From Candidatus Deferrimicrobiaceae bacterium (GTDB lineage Bacteria; Desulfobacterota; Deferrimicrobia; Deferrimicrobiales; Deferrimicrobiaceae), in contig DASXVV010000006.1 in the NCBI GenBank assembly GCA_036504035.1, positions 354,793 to 418,792 on the forward strand: a DNA stretch of 64,000 nt, written 5' to 3'. Below are positions 45,550 to 57,851 of the stretch, piece by piece (position 1 is the stretch's first letter; every line of letters starts with the position of its first letter). The position numbers and the translations under genes were made by a program. Below the pieces are notes generated by a model. It saw only the letters and a program-made list of their open reading frames with translations, was not told the DNA's origin and did not search any database.

Positions 45550-46751
45550 ATTACACCTTCTTCTTTCCCCCGGATGGCGAGGGCATAAAGCGCCCCGGAC
45601 CCGAAGCCGGCCAGACTCCCCCAGATCGAAAGCGGGAACGGGTTGAGGAATCCGCGCACCCACCCTCCAAGTCCCCCCATCCCGTAGTCATTGACGAGCA
45701 GGGCCACGATCCAGATGCAGGCAAACAGGTAGGCCGGCACGCTCATGACGCGCCCCATGCCGTACATCCGGATCGGGACGTTCGGAAAAAAGACCAGGTA
45801 AGAGCCCAACACCCCCGCAACGGCACCTGCCGATCCGAGCGCCGAGGGGGCTCCGACCCGCCCCAGTACCAAGTGCACGATTCCCGCCGATATCCCCGAA
45901 AGCGCAAAGCACCCCAGGAATGGCCATATCCCCAGCCGTTCTTCCAGTTGCGGTCCCAGAATCGCGAGGAACAGGCCGCCGCCCAAGAGTGGCAGAAGCG
46001 CGCCAGGCAGGAAGGCGTAGGCCAACAAGCTCCAGTACGCCCCGGGGACGAACCCCGCTCCCGAAATCAACGAGACTCGGGCATCCACCCATCGAACGGA
46101 CTCCCCGCCGAGATGCGAAAACAGGTATAGCATGAAGGGCAACAGGATGAGCGCTCCGGTCGCCAGCGGGAAGGAGCGCGTTCCGCGAATTCCCGCCGAT
46201 AGCGGAACCACGATTGGGAGAGGGATCTGCAGCGCCCCGTATCGATACGGAATCCTGCCGCCCACGCTTCCGAAGTCGAACCGCTTTCGGACCTCGTCTG
46301 CCATCGACGCGCCCAGGTCCGCGTACAATTGCGCATGGTCACGAATAAACCGGAACCGTTCGGCTAGTTTGACCGCGGAAGCCGAAGGGACGAGGATGCC
46401 GGAACAATCCCGGCAGAAGACAACGGGAACGCCGGTCGCCTGGAAATCGAGGGCGGAAAGGGCCCTCCCGCATCTTGGGCACATCAGGGTCGCGGCCAGC
46501 CGATGCATCCGGGCCATCGGACGCGTCTCGGCTCGGTCCCGCCCATCCGCGACGGAAGGGAGCTTCGCTTCCGGCGAGGGATCGACAGCCGTGGGGGTGA
46601 TCCGTCCCTCGGTCAATTCGGAGATCTCGCCCAGGTCGAACCAAAAGGCGCCGCAAGTCGTGCAGCCGTCGACCTCCTTCCCCCCGGAGACGATCTTCTC
46701 CATCGAGGAAATCCTGCAGATCGGGCAACGCATCGTAGGATCATGGGTCAT
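45546..46751 (-). CDS. Zinc-ribbon protein fused to a catalytically dead rhomboid domain
   Basis: A 401-residue protein. Two zinc-ribbon Cys pairs come first: Cys9/12 with Cys30/33, and Cys91/94 with Cys113/116. A linker follows, then a six-to-seven-helix rhomboid-like domain (about 190-395) with the family layout LLAYAFLPG...GPQLEERLG...AVAGVLGSYLVFFP. The key residues are replaced: the HxxxxHxxxN helix is PGALLPLLGGG, the serine motif GxSG reads GSAG, and the final His helix reads WGSLAGF. It should therefore be a pseudoprotease. It is convergent with selB (four-base overlap). The role is unknown. Confidence 0.78.
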   Translation of the reverse strand: MTHDPTMRCPICRISSMEKIVSGGKEVDGCTTCGAFWFDLGEISELTEGRITPTAVDPSPEAKLPSVADGRDRAETRPMARMHRLAATLMCPRCGRALSALDFQATGVPVVFCRDCSGILVPSASAVKLAERFRFIRDHAQLYADLGASMADEVRKRFDFGSVGGRIPYRYGALQIPLPIVVPLSAGIRGTRSFPLATGALILLPFMLYLFSHLGGESVRWVDARVSLISGAGFVPGAYWSLLAYAFLPGALLPLLGGGLFLAILGPQLEERLGIWPFLGCFALSGISAGIVHLVLGRVGAPSALGSAGAVAGVLGSYLVFFPNVPIRMYGMGRVMSVPAYLFACIWIVALLVNDYGMGGLGGWVRGFLNPFPLSIWGSLAGFGSGALYALAIRGKEEGVI

Positions 46752-46780
46752 CGGGAATCCGGACCTCGAATCGGGAGATC

Positions 46781-47367
46781 ATGATGATACGGGAAGCCAT
46801 TGCCATCGCTTCGGCCTGGGCGCTTTTCGCGATCGTCCACAGCCTGACGATCACGGACCGGTTTCAGATCGGTTGCCGAAATGTTTTTGGTAAGCGCCGT
46901 TTCGACGCTTGGCACCGCCTGGCCTACACGTTCGTGTCGATCGGGACCTTCCTGACGCTCATCGCCTATCTTCGGACGTTGCACGACCGTTCCCTCTATT
47001 CCTTGACCGGTTTCCCGCGGGCCGCCCTCCGCCTGGTCCAGCTGGGCGCCCTTGTTTTCCTGCTCAGGACCCCGCTGTCCATCCTCGACTTCCTCGGTGT
47101 CCGTTCAGTCCTGGGCCCCCCCGGCTCTCGACAGACAGGACCTACCGGCTGGTCCGTCATCCGCTCTACCTCGGTTGCGCGACGATTTTGGTCTTCCAGC
47201 CGGACCAGACGCTCGTTTCCGCCGTCTCGACGGTGATGGCCATCCTCTATTTCTACGTGGGCTCTTTCCATGAGGAATCGCGGCTCGTCACGGAATTTGG
47301 AGATGCCTATCGCCGTTATCAGCGATGCGTCCCGCGCCTGTTTCCGATCCGGTTCCGGCGCAAATGA
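46781..47367 (+). pseudogene. Isoprenylcysteine methyltransferase/NnrU-like gene with frameshift
   Basis: The N-terminal part is read from ATG 46781 and shows membrane helices (SAWALFAIVHSLTI, FVSIGTFLTLIAYL, FLLRTPLSILDFLG). At the run of seven C (47116-47122) the useful frame moves by one; adding one C would restore a single 195-residue protein. After it, DRTYRLVRHPLYLG and the FHEESRLVTEFGDAYRRYQ tail are the typical ICMT/PEMT-like C-terminus. It could be a sequencing error, a decaying gene or a phase-variable tract. In the family the domain methylates lipid or protein substrates. Confidence 0.7.
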
Positions 47368-47370
47368 AAA

Positions 47371-47399
47371 TGGCCCCGGAAGATCGCCTTCCGGGGCCA
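47371..47399 (-). terminator. Terminator of the nuo operon
   Basis: TGGCCCCGGAAG (47371-47382) pairs perfectly with CTTCCGGGGCCA (47388-47399), with a five-base loop. On the minus strand TTTTC follows, 28 bases after the nuoN stop. It can also act for the convergent gene. Confidence 0.85.
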
Positions 47400-47426
47400 C
47401 GCATTGACCGGTCAAGGAATTCTCGC

Positions 47427-48902
47427 CTACATCAGCAGGGAAAGCACCGATTGCTCGGCCAGTGCAAGCACCGACCCGGGGAGCAGGCCGAGCACAAGCA
47501 CCGCCGCCGCACAGGCGCAAAGCGCAAGCGCGTAGCTCATCGGGGGCGTGTGCGGGACGACAACCTCCCCTTCTTCGGGCATGAAATACATGTAGACGAC
47601 GATGCGCAGGTAGTAATAGACCGAGACCGCGCTGTTGAGAACACCGATAACCGCCAGCCAGATATAGCCGTTCTTGACGGCCGCACTGAACAGGTAGAAC
47701 TTGCCTACGAATCCGCCGGTCGGAGGAATGCCCGCCAGGGAGATCAGGAACAGGGTGAGAAGCGCACCCAGGACGGGGTACTTGAACCCGATCCCCCGAA
47801 GTGCCCCGATGTCGTACCCTTCGTCTTCCTTCTGGGCGATCAGCATCAGCACACCGAACGCGCCGATGTTCATGAACGAATAGGTGAGCAGGTAGAAAAG
47901 CGACGCCTGGCCGCCCAATACGTCGCCCGCCACGAGACCGACGAGAATGTAGCCCGCGTGGGCGATGGAGGAATAGGCGAGGATGCGCTTGACGTTGTCC
48001 TGGCGGAGAGCGGTGAGGTTGCCCACCGTCATCGTCAATACCGCAAGTATCCAGAGGACCGGGCCGATCGCTGCCGGTGCGCCGGGGAACAGCAGGAGCC
48101 CGACACGGATAAGCGCGGCGAAGCCCGCGGCCTTGACGGCCGCCGACATGAACGCCGTGACCAGGGTGGGGGCCCCTTCGTAGGCGTCGGGCGTCCACAT
48201 GTGGAACGGCGCCAGCGAAACCTTGAAGGCGAACCCGACCAGCAGCAATCCGAGCCCGCCGACGAACATGGGAGTCCCGGCCATCCCGCCGCCGGCAGCC
48301 AGGGAGGCCAGCGCCGGAATCTTGGTCGTGCCGGTCGAAGCGTAGATCAGCGCCATGCCGTAAAGCATGAAGGCGGCGCCGAACGCGCCGAGGAGGAAGT
48401 ATTTGAGTGAGCCTTCAACCGCCGTCCACCGGTTGCGCTGGAATCCGACCAGGACATAGATCGGGATGGAGAGCGTTTCGAGCCCCAGGAAAATCGTGAT
48501 GAGGTCGGTCCCCTTCGCCATGAGCAGCATGCCGGCGGTGGACATCAGGATCAACGCGTAGAACTCGCCTTTCTGCGTCCCGGCCCGCTCGGACCAGCCG
48601 GTGCCCATCAGCAGCACCAGGGCACAGGCCGAGAGCACCACGAGCGAGAAGAACATCCCGAACCCGTCGGAGGTCACCATGCCGGAGAAACCGACGATCA
48701 GAGTCGTCCCGATCGAGGCCACGGTCGCGATCGAGACGAGGACGCCGGCGATGCTCATCCAGCAGAGCGCCGCCTTGTTGTCTTCCGAGAAGAACAGGTC
48801 GGCCATGAGGACCGCGAGGGCCGTCAGCACCAGGATGGACTCGGGCGCGACGCTCGCGAGTCCCTGCATGACCTGGGAATTATCGAAGGGAATCGGGGCC
48901 AT
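47427..48902 (-). CDS. nuoN: NADH-quinone oxidoreductase subunit N
   Basis: A 491-residue membrane protein with about 14 helices, one of the antiporter-like proton-pumping subunits of complex I. Conserved segments include VSLAPFHMWTPDAYEGAPT with the transport Lys/His region and VKRILAYSSIAHAGYILVG. It is last in the nuo operon, ten bases after nuoM, just before the terminator. A second nuoN-like gene lies at 60962-62446. Confidence 0.95.
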   Translation of the reverse strand: MAPIPFDNSQVMQGLASVAPESILVLTALAVLMADLFFSEDNKAALCWMSIAGVLVSIATVASIGTTLIVGFSGMVTSDGFGMFFSLVVLSACALVLLMGTGWSERAGTQKGEFYALILMSTAGMLLMAKGTDLITIFLGLETLSIPIYVLVGFQRNRWTAVEGSLKYFLLGAFGAAFMLYGMALIYASTGTTKIPALASLAAGGGMAGTPMFVGGLGLLLVGFAFKVSLAPFHMWTPDAYEGAPTLVTAFMSAAVKAAGFAALIRVGLLLFPGAPAAIGPVLWILAVLTMTVGNLTALRQDNVKRILAYSSIAHAGYILVGLVAGDVLGGQASLFYLLTYSFMNIGAFGVLMLIAQKEDEGYDIGALRGIGFKYPVLGALLTLFLISLAGIPPTGGFVGKFYLFSAAVKNGYIWLAVIGVLNSAVSVYYYLRIVVYMYFMPEEGEVVVPHTPPMSYALALCACAAAVLVLGLLPGSVLALAEQSVLSLLM

Positions 48903-48911
48903 CCGCTTGTC

Positions 48912-50483
<1,572 letters not shown>

Positions 50484-50520
50484 CGGTTTATGCTCCGGAA
50501 GACTTCCATGCGTAGCTGCC

Positions 50521-52590
50521 CTATCGCCAGATCAGATAGCCGAGAATGAACACGGCGCCCAGCAGGATCGAGAATGCGTAGTTTCCTACAACGCCGGTCT
50601 GCACCTTGCGGGTCTCGTCGCCGGCGTTGCGAACGGTATTGGCGATTCCATTGACGATGCCGTCGATGAACCGGGCGTCGAACATCTGCCACAGCCATTC
50701 GGACCAGGAAACCAAGCGGCGGACGACGAGCCATTCGTAGAACTCGTCGACGAAATACTTGTTGTAGACGGCCCGGTAGAGGTTCGGATTGGCCTCGGCG
50801 ATCTGCGCCGGCTTTTCCCGGTGGGCCATGTAGAAGTAGTACGCGACGCAGATACCGATGATCCCGACCGCGACCGAAAGACCCATGAGGAGATACTCGG
50901 TCGGATCATGCTCGCCCGCTCCGTGCGCGGCCGCTTCGGCGGCGAAGGCGGCCGCCTTTTGCCCGCCTTCGAAGATCGGGTCGAGCCAGTGCTCGAACTG
51001 GTTGGCCCCGCCAAGCGCGGCGGGAATGCCGATCCAGCCGCCGATGATCGATAACACCGCGAGGATGGACAACGGCAGCGTCATCGTCCAGGGCGACTCG
51101 TGGACGTGCGCCTCGACTTCCTTGTCCATGCGCGACTCGCCGAAGAAGGTCATGAAAACCAGGCGGAACATGTAGAAGGCCGTAATCCCCGCGGCAGCGG
51201 TGCCGACGAGCCAGAGGAACCGATTGCCGTGGTTCGGGTCACTGAACGCCTTCCACAGAATCTCGTCCTTCGAGAAGAACGCGGCCAGCGGCGGGATGCC
51301 CGCGATGGCGATGGTGGCGATGAACATCGTCCAGAAAGTGATCGGGAGATGCTTGCGCAGCGAACCCATCTTGCGCATGTCCTGCTCGCCCGACAGGGCA
51401 TGGATCACCGAGCCGGAGCCGAGGAACAGCAGCGCCTTGAAAAAGGCGTGGGTCATCAGGTGGAAGATGCCCGCCCCGAACGCGCCGACGCCGCAGGCGA
51501 GGAACATGTAACCGAGCTGGGAGACGGTCGAGTAAGCCAGGACACGCTTGATGTCGGTCTGGCAGATGCCGATCGATGCGGCGAAGATCGCCGTGGCCGC
51601 CCCCACCGATGCGACGACGGTCATGGAAACCGGCGCCAGCATGAACAGGGCGTTGGAGCGCGCGACCATGTAGACGCCCGCGGTGACCATCGTGGCCGCG
51701 TGGATGAGGGCCGAGACCGGAGTGGGGCCTTCCATGGCATCGGGCAACCAGACATAGAGGGGAAGCTGCGCTGATTTGCCGGTAGCGCCCAGGAACATGA
51801 GCAGCGTGATGGCGGTCGCGAGCCCCGCGGTCAGGATGCCGGATTGCTGGAGCATCGGGATCCGGGCGAAGACCTCGGTGTAGTTGAGCGTGCCGAAGTT
51901 CCAGAAGACGAGGAACATCGCGAGCAGGAAACCGAAGTCGCCGATGCGGTTGACGACGAACGCCTTCTTGCCGGCGTCGGACGCGCTCTTCTTCTCGTAC
52001 CAGAATCCGATGAGCAGGTAGGAGCACAGCCCCACGCCTTCCCAGCCGACGAACATGAGCAGGTAACTGGAGCCGAGCACCAGCGTGAGCATCGAGAACA
52101 TGAACAGGTTGAGGTAGACGAAGTAGCGGGCGACGGCCGGCTCGTGCGACATGTAACCGACAGAGTAGACGTGGATCAGGAACCCGACGCCGGTAACGAC
52201 CAGGATCATGACGGCCGAGAGCGGGTCGAGCTGGAGTGCCGCGGTGACGTCGAGTCCCCCCGACTGGATCCAGGTGAACAGCGGTTTCACCACGGTCCGG
52301 GCCTCGGCGGGCATCTGCGCCAGCTGGATGACCGAGAGGAGCGACACGACGAAGGCGGCGAAGATCATCCCGGGGGCGATGACGGCCACGAGCTTCCGAT
52401 ATCCGGGCGTTTCGTGATGGCCGCCGTGGGCGTCGTCATGCCCACCGTGGCCATGGTCGTCGTTCCCGTGCCCTTCGGCAGGCAGAAGCAACGGCCGCTC
52501 GGCGACGAGGGCGATGACCCCGTTGATGAGAACGCCGGCCAGCGGAAATGCGAGGATCAGCCAGAGGTATTCGTGAATGTTGCTTACCAT
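50521..52590 (-). CDS. nuoL: NADH-quinone oxidoreductase subunit L, with histidine-rich loop
   Basis: A 689-residue protein with about 16 helices and the long lateral helix region towards the C-terminus. SAQLPLYVWLPDAMEGPTP and KRVLAYSTVSQLGYMFL are diagnostic. The loop after the first helix (residues 39-63) contains seven His and several Asp, a possible metal-binding insertion. It overlaps the nuoK stop by seven bases. Confidence 0.95.
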   Translation of the reverse strand: MVSNIHEYLWLILAFPLAGVLINGVIALVAERPLLLPAEGHGNDDHGHGGHDDAHGGHHETPGYRKLVAVIAPGMIFAAFVVSLLSVIQLAQMPAEARTVVKPLFTWIQSGGLDVTAALQLDPLSAVMILVVTGVGFLIHVYSVGYMSHEPAVARYFVYLNLFMFSMLTLVLGSSYLLMFVGWEGVGLCSYLLIGFWYEKKSASDAGKKAFVVNRIGDFGFLLAMFLVFWNFGTLNYTEVFARIPMLQQSGILTAGLATAITLLMFLGATGKSAQLPLYVWLPDAMEGPTPVSALIHAATMVTAGVYMVARSNALFMLAPVSMTVVASVGAATAIFAASIGICQTDIKRVLAYSTVSQLGYMFLACGVGAFGAGIFHLMTHAFFKALLFLGSGSVIHALSGEQDMRKMGSLRKHLPITFWTMFIATIAIAGIPPLAAFFSKDEILWKAFSDPNHGNRFLWLVGTAAAGITAFYMFRLVFMTFFGESRMDKEVEAHVHESPWTMTLPLSILAVLSIIGGWIGIPAALGGANQFEHWLDPIFEGGQKAAAFAAEAAAHGAGEHDPTEYLLMGLSVAVGIIGICVAYYFYMAHREKPAQIAEANPNLYRAVYNKYFVDEFYEWLVVRRLVSWSEWLWQMFDARFIDGIVNGIANTVRNAGDETRKVQTGVVGNYAFSILLGAVFILGYLIWR

Positions 52591-52886
52591 TTCAGCACGC
52601 TCAGCTCGGTGATATCGATCGTTTCCTTGATCCGGTAGATCGCGATCAGAATCGATAAGCCGACGGCGGCTTCGGCCGCGGCCACCGTCATGACGATGAA
52701 GGCGAACACGCCGCCCGTCGGATCGCCCAGGTAGGAGCCGGTTGCGACGAGCGCCACGTTGACTCCGTTGAGCATCAGCTCGACGCTCATCAAAATGATG
52801 AGGGCGTTCTTACGGACCACGACGCCGATGGCGCCGATGCCGAACAGCAGCGCTGACAGGACAAGGTATGCGGAAGGTTCCATCAT
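52584..52886 (-). CDS. nuoK: NADH-quinone oxidoreductase subunit K
   Basis: A 100-residue protein with three helices, the usual size. The two essential buried glutamates are in MSVELMLNGVN and AAEAAVGLSI. ATG at 52886 gives the family length; a longer open frame upstream overlaps nuoJ. It forms part of the proton path next to NuoJ. Confidence 0.94.
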   Translation of the reverse strand: MMEPSAYLVLSALLFGIGAIGVVVRKNALIILMSVELMLNGVNVALVATGSYLGDPTGGVFAFIVMTVAAAEAAVGLSILIAIYRIKETIDITELSVLKW

Positions 52887-52899
52887 CGTCTCGAATCCC

Positions 52900-53388
52900 T
52901 CAGATCTTCTTTTTCGCGAGGACAACCGCGCCGACCACCGCTGCGAGCAGCAGGACCGACGTGACCTCGAAGGCCAGCAGGTAATCGGTGAAAAGCGCGT
53001 GTCCGATGGCTTCGACCGAACCCGAATCCTTGACGGCCAGGGGCGAGGCCGAGAGACGCCGGCCGGCCACCGCCGCCTCGACCATGAACAATCCGGCCGT
53101 CACGACGCCGAGCAATCGGTAAACCGTCATCTTCTCGACCGGAAGCTTGTCCTGCGGCACGTTGATCAGCAGGATGACGAAGATGAACAGGACGATGACC
53201 GCCCCGGCATAGACGATCACCTGGATCACGGCCAGGAAGTGCGCCTGACGAAGGGCGAAGAGCGCGGCGACCGCAAAGAGCGACAGGATCAGCGAAAGGG
53301 CAGCGGACATCGGGCTCTTGCGGGTGACGACCATGAGCGCGCCCGCAACCGCGACGGCGCCGAACAGGGTAAAGAGAATGGGTTCCAT
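52900..53388 (-). CDS. nuoJ: NADH-quinone oxidoreductase subunit J
   Basis: A 162-residue protein with five helices. VIVYAGAVIVLFIFVILLIN, a helix with the pi-bulge seen in all NuoJ, is present. It lies between nuoI and nuoK with 6- and 13-base gaps. Confidence 0.94.
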   Translation of the reverse strand: MEPILFTLFGAVAVAGALMVVTRKSPMSAALSLILSLFAVAALFALRQAHFLAVIQVIVYAGAVIVLFIFVILLINVPQDKLPVEKMTVYRLLGVVTAGLFMVEAAVAGRRLSASPLAVKDSGSVEAIGHALFTDYLLAFEVTSVLLLAAVVGAVVLAKKKI

Positions 53389-53394
53389 GTCGGC

Positions 53395-53880
53395 CTATTT
53401 CTCCAGGAGATCGTCGATCGAGAAGACGAACTTTTCCCGGGCGTCGTCGGGCGGGGTGAACCAGCCCGTGTCCATCCGGATCGCATCGCACGGGCAAGCC
53501 TCGACGCAGAGCCCGCAGAAAATGCAGCGCAGGTGATCGATGTCGAAGCTGACGGGCACCTTCTCGATGTCGGGGTTGGGCGACTCGCCGGCCACGATCG
53601 TGATGCAATTCGCCGGGCAGGCCGTCTGGCAGCAATAGCAGGCGACGCAGCGCGGCGTGCCGTCGGGCCGCTTCATCAGGCGGTGTTTGCCGCGAAAGCG
53701 GGCCGGCATGACGCGCCGCTCCTCAGGGTATTCGTAGGTGTAGATTCCCTCGTCGTGAACGAGGTTGTGCAGCAGGTGCCCTATCGTCACGCCGAGGCCC
53801 TTGACGATCTCGACGAGATAAAGGCTCTCGCTGAGAGACATGTTTTCGGGCCGGGAGACTTTCTTGATTCCGATGGTCAT
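53395..53880 (-). CDS. nuoI: NADH-quinone oxidoreductase subunit I
   Basis: A 161-residue protein with two [4Fe-4S] clusters (N6a, N6b): CVACYCCQTACPANC and CIFCGLCVEACPCDAI. The FRGKHRLMKRPDG lead-in is typical. ATG at 53880 begins inside the nuoH-nuoI junction, five bases from the nuoH stop. It passes electrons to NuoB. Confidence 0.95.
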   Translation of the reverse strand: MTIGIKKVSRPENMSLSESLYLVEIVKGLGVTIGHLLHNLVHDEGIYTYEYPEERRVMPARFRGKHRLMKRPDGTPRCVACYCCQTACPANCITIVAGESPNPDIEKVPVSFDIDHLRCIFCGLCVEACPCDAIRMDTGWFTPPDDAREKFVFSIDDLLEK

Positions 53881-53885
53881 GGTCG

Positions 53886-54980
53886 TTAGAACCTGCCTCG
53901 ATCGATCAGGAGCAGGATGAGCCCCGTCACGAAGATGTTGATGAGCGAGAGCGGCAGCATCACCTTCCAGCCCAGCCGCATGACCTGGTCGTACCGGAAC
54001 CGGGGGATCGTCCAGCGGACCCAGATGAAGAGCCAGGCGAAGAAGAGCAGCTTCGCCATGAACGCCCCGATCCTGAGCAGCAGGACCAGCGCGGAGGGGA
54101 GCTGCACCCAGAGGCTGGCCGGAGTCCCGAGGCCCTGGTCGGTGAGGAACGGAAGCTGCCATCCGCCGAAGAAGAGCGACGTGATGACGGCGGACCCGAC
54201 CACGACATGGACGTATTCGGCCATCATGAACATGGAAAACTTGAAGGATGCGTACTCGGTGTGGTAACCCGCGACGAGCTCGGATTCGCCTTCGGGAAGG
54301 TCGAAGGGCGTCCGGTTGGACTCTGCGTAAAGTGCGACGATGAAGATGATGAAACCGAGCGGCTGGACGATGATGCCCCACTTGGGGATAAACCCGAAGA
54401 TCAGGTCGCCCTGACCCTTGACGATCTCGGAGAGCTGGACCGACTGGAACACCATCAGGATGCCGATGATGGATAGACCCATCGTGACTTCGTAGGAAAG
54501 CATCTGGGCCGAGGCGCGCAGGCTGCCGAGGAGTGGGAATTTGCTCCCGGAGGCATAGCCGGCAAGGATGACGCCGTAGACCGCCATCCCGCCCATCGCG
54601 AACAGGTAGAGAATGCCGACGTTGAGCGGCGCCCCCTGGAGCGCATAACTCTTGCCCATGATGCTGACATCGGGGCCGAAAGGCACGACCGCGAACGTCA
54701 TGAACGCCGCGGCAACCCCGAACATCGGCGCCATCTGGTAGAAGAGCCGGTGGGCGTGGTCGGGGATGAAATCTTCCTTGAAAAGGAACTTGATCGCATC
54801 GGCCAGCGGGTGGAACATGCCGCCGAGCGTGATCCCGGCGATGGACGCGCGATTGGGGCCGCGGCGGTCCTGGATGTAGCCTGCGCCCTTGCGCTCTGCC
54901 CAGACGAGGACAGGCACGAGCATGAGCGGGAAAAACATCGATATGAGGACACGGACGACCGATACCGTCAGATCAAGCAT
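53886..54980 (-). CDS. nuoH: NADH-quinone oxidoreductase subunit H
   Basis: A 364-residue membrane protein with eight helices. ERKGAGYIQDRRGPN, RTPFDLPEGESELVAGY and YASFKFSMFMMAEY mark the quinone-site subunit. It joins the peripheral and membrane arms. The start overlaps the nuoG stop by eight bases. Confidence 0.95.
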   Translation of the reverse strand: MLDLTVSVVRVLISMFFPLMLVPVLVWAERKGAGYIQDRRGPNRASIAGITLGGMFHPLADAIKFLFKEDFIPDHAHRLFYQMAPMFGVAAAFMTFAVVPFGPDVSIMGKSYALQGAPLNVGILYLFAMGGMAVYGVILAGYASGSKFPLLGSLRASAQMLSYEVTMGLSIIGILMVFQSVQLSEIVKGQGDLIFGFIPKWGIIVQPLGFIIFIVALYAESNRTPFDLPEGESELVAGYHTEYASFKFSMFMMAEYVHVVVGSAVITSLFFGGWQLPFLTDQGLGTPASLWVQLPSALVLLLRIGAFMAKLLFFAWLFIWVRWTIPRFRYDQVMRLGWKVMLPLSLINIFVTGLILLLIDRGRF

Positions 54981-56551
54981 TTCCGGCCTCCGACACGTTC
55001 TGGCCTTGCTCGCCGAGCGTCTCGTAGGTCATTCCGGAGAACGGCGGCAGTACGGCGGCAAGCGCCGAGAACACGGCAGCCTCGTCGTCGTCTTTCCATC
55101 CGGCGCCAAGCCGGTTTGCGATGCCGGCCACGATCTCGATCTCGGGCCTGGCGTTGCCGCGAAGGGGAATGCCCGCGAAGAAGCGCTGCACGCGCCCCGC
55201 GAAGCTGGTGAACGTCCCACCGCGTTCGAAAACCGTGGCCGAGGGGAGGACCGCCTGAGCCGCCCGGGAAAGGGCGCTCTCGTTCGATCCGACCACGGCA
55301 ACGAACGGCACGGCCGACAGCAGCGTGGCGACTTCGTTGTCGCCCAAGTCTCCCAGCACGTTCCCGAACAGCAGCAGCGCCTTGATCTTCTTGTCTGCGA
55401 TCTTCTGGAGCAGGGCGTCGAAGTCGGCGTCGGAGATGCCGACCAGCTTCGCGCCCCGGCTGTTGGGGTTCTTGTCAGCCTTGATGAGGAAGTCGTCGGC
55501 GAAGCCGTCGCCCGCGACCCTGGGCGTGAACGCCAGGTTCGACGTGCGCAGGACCTCGGCCGCCAGACGCCTGAGAAGGAAAAGCGATTCGTTGGAGGAC
55601 TTTGGCGAGGCGATCACGGCGACCGATTCGGCCCCGCCGTTCTCGATGGCCTCCTGGAACTTGTAGGCCACGTCCGCGAGGGCAGCGTCCCACCCCGGGG
55701 TCCGGTCGGAGCCGCCCTGCCGAAGCGTCGGCTCGACGAGCCGCGCCTCGTTGGCCTTCTTGTATTCGAGACGCCCGAAATCGCACATCCAGGTCTGGTT
55801 GACGGCGTCGTTCTGCCGTGGCTTGACGCGGTACATCGTCTCGGCGCGATAGTACGCGTCGATGTTGCACCCGTTCGCGCAGCCGGTGCAGACCGACTTC
55901 GTGGAGGCGAGGAACCAGACGCGGCACTTGAAGCGGAAGTCCTTGCTCGTCAGGGCGCCGACCGGGCAGATGTCGGCCAGGTTGCCGGTGTAGTTGTTGT
56001 CGAGCGGCCGCCCCGGGAAGATCGAGATCTCGGAGTGGTTGCCCCGCTGGCAGATTTCGAGCTCGCCCGTCTTGGTGACTTCGTTGAGGAAGCGCACGCA
56101 ACGGGAACAGAGGATGCACCGCTCGGAATCGAGCATGATCTGCCCGCCGATGTCCTGGTGCTTGGTCTTGCGCACCTTGTCTTCGAGCGCAAACCGGCTC
56201 TTGTGGAGCCCGTACTTCATGTAGTAGTCCTGCAGCCCGCACTCGCCCGCCTGGTCGCAGATGGGGCAGTCGACCGGGTGGTTGACGAGCAGGAACTCGA
56301 GGACGCCGGTGACCGCCTTGCGCACCTTCTCGTTGTCGGTATAGACGACCATCCCCTCGGTGACCGTCGTGGAGCAGGCGGTCATCAGCTTGGGCGCCTT
56401 CTCGACCTCGACCAGGCACATTCGGCAGCTCCCGGCGATGGGCAGCTTCGGATGGTAGCAGTAGGTCGGGATCTCGATCCCGACCTGCTTGGCCGCATTG
56501 AGGATGGTGGTCCCTTCGGGGACCTCGACCTGGATACCGTTCAGTGTGATA

Positions 56552-56559
<8 letters not shown>
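54973..56559 (-). CDS. nuoG: NADH-quinone oxidoreductase subunit G (short form)
   Basis: A 528-residue protein. The N-terminal [2Fe-2S] domain uses Cys34, 45, 48 and a Cys near 62; HPVDCPICDQAGECGLQ gives the His/Cys-ligated N5 cluster; CILCSRCVRF and CPVGAL, then CTGCANGC, follow. The molybdopterin-like C-terminal region is shortened: many NuoG have 700-900 residues. ATG at 56559 is used; a GTG at 56565 is possible. It overlaps nuoF by eight bases. Confidence 0.93.
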
Positions 56560-57832
<1,273 letters not shown>

Positions 57833-57851
57833 CGTGGTTTCCGGGCTCCTC

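Noticed and set aside
46781..47367. Programmed -1 frameshifting at the C7 run
   Set aside because: There is no clear downstream hairpin or stop context to favour it, so an indel is the simpler explanation.
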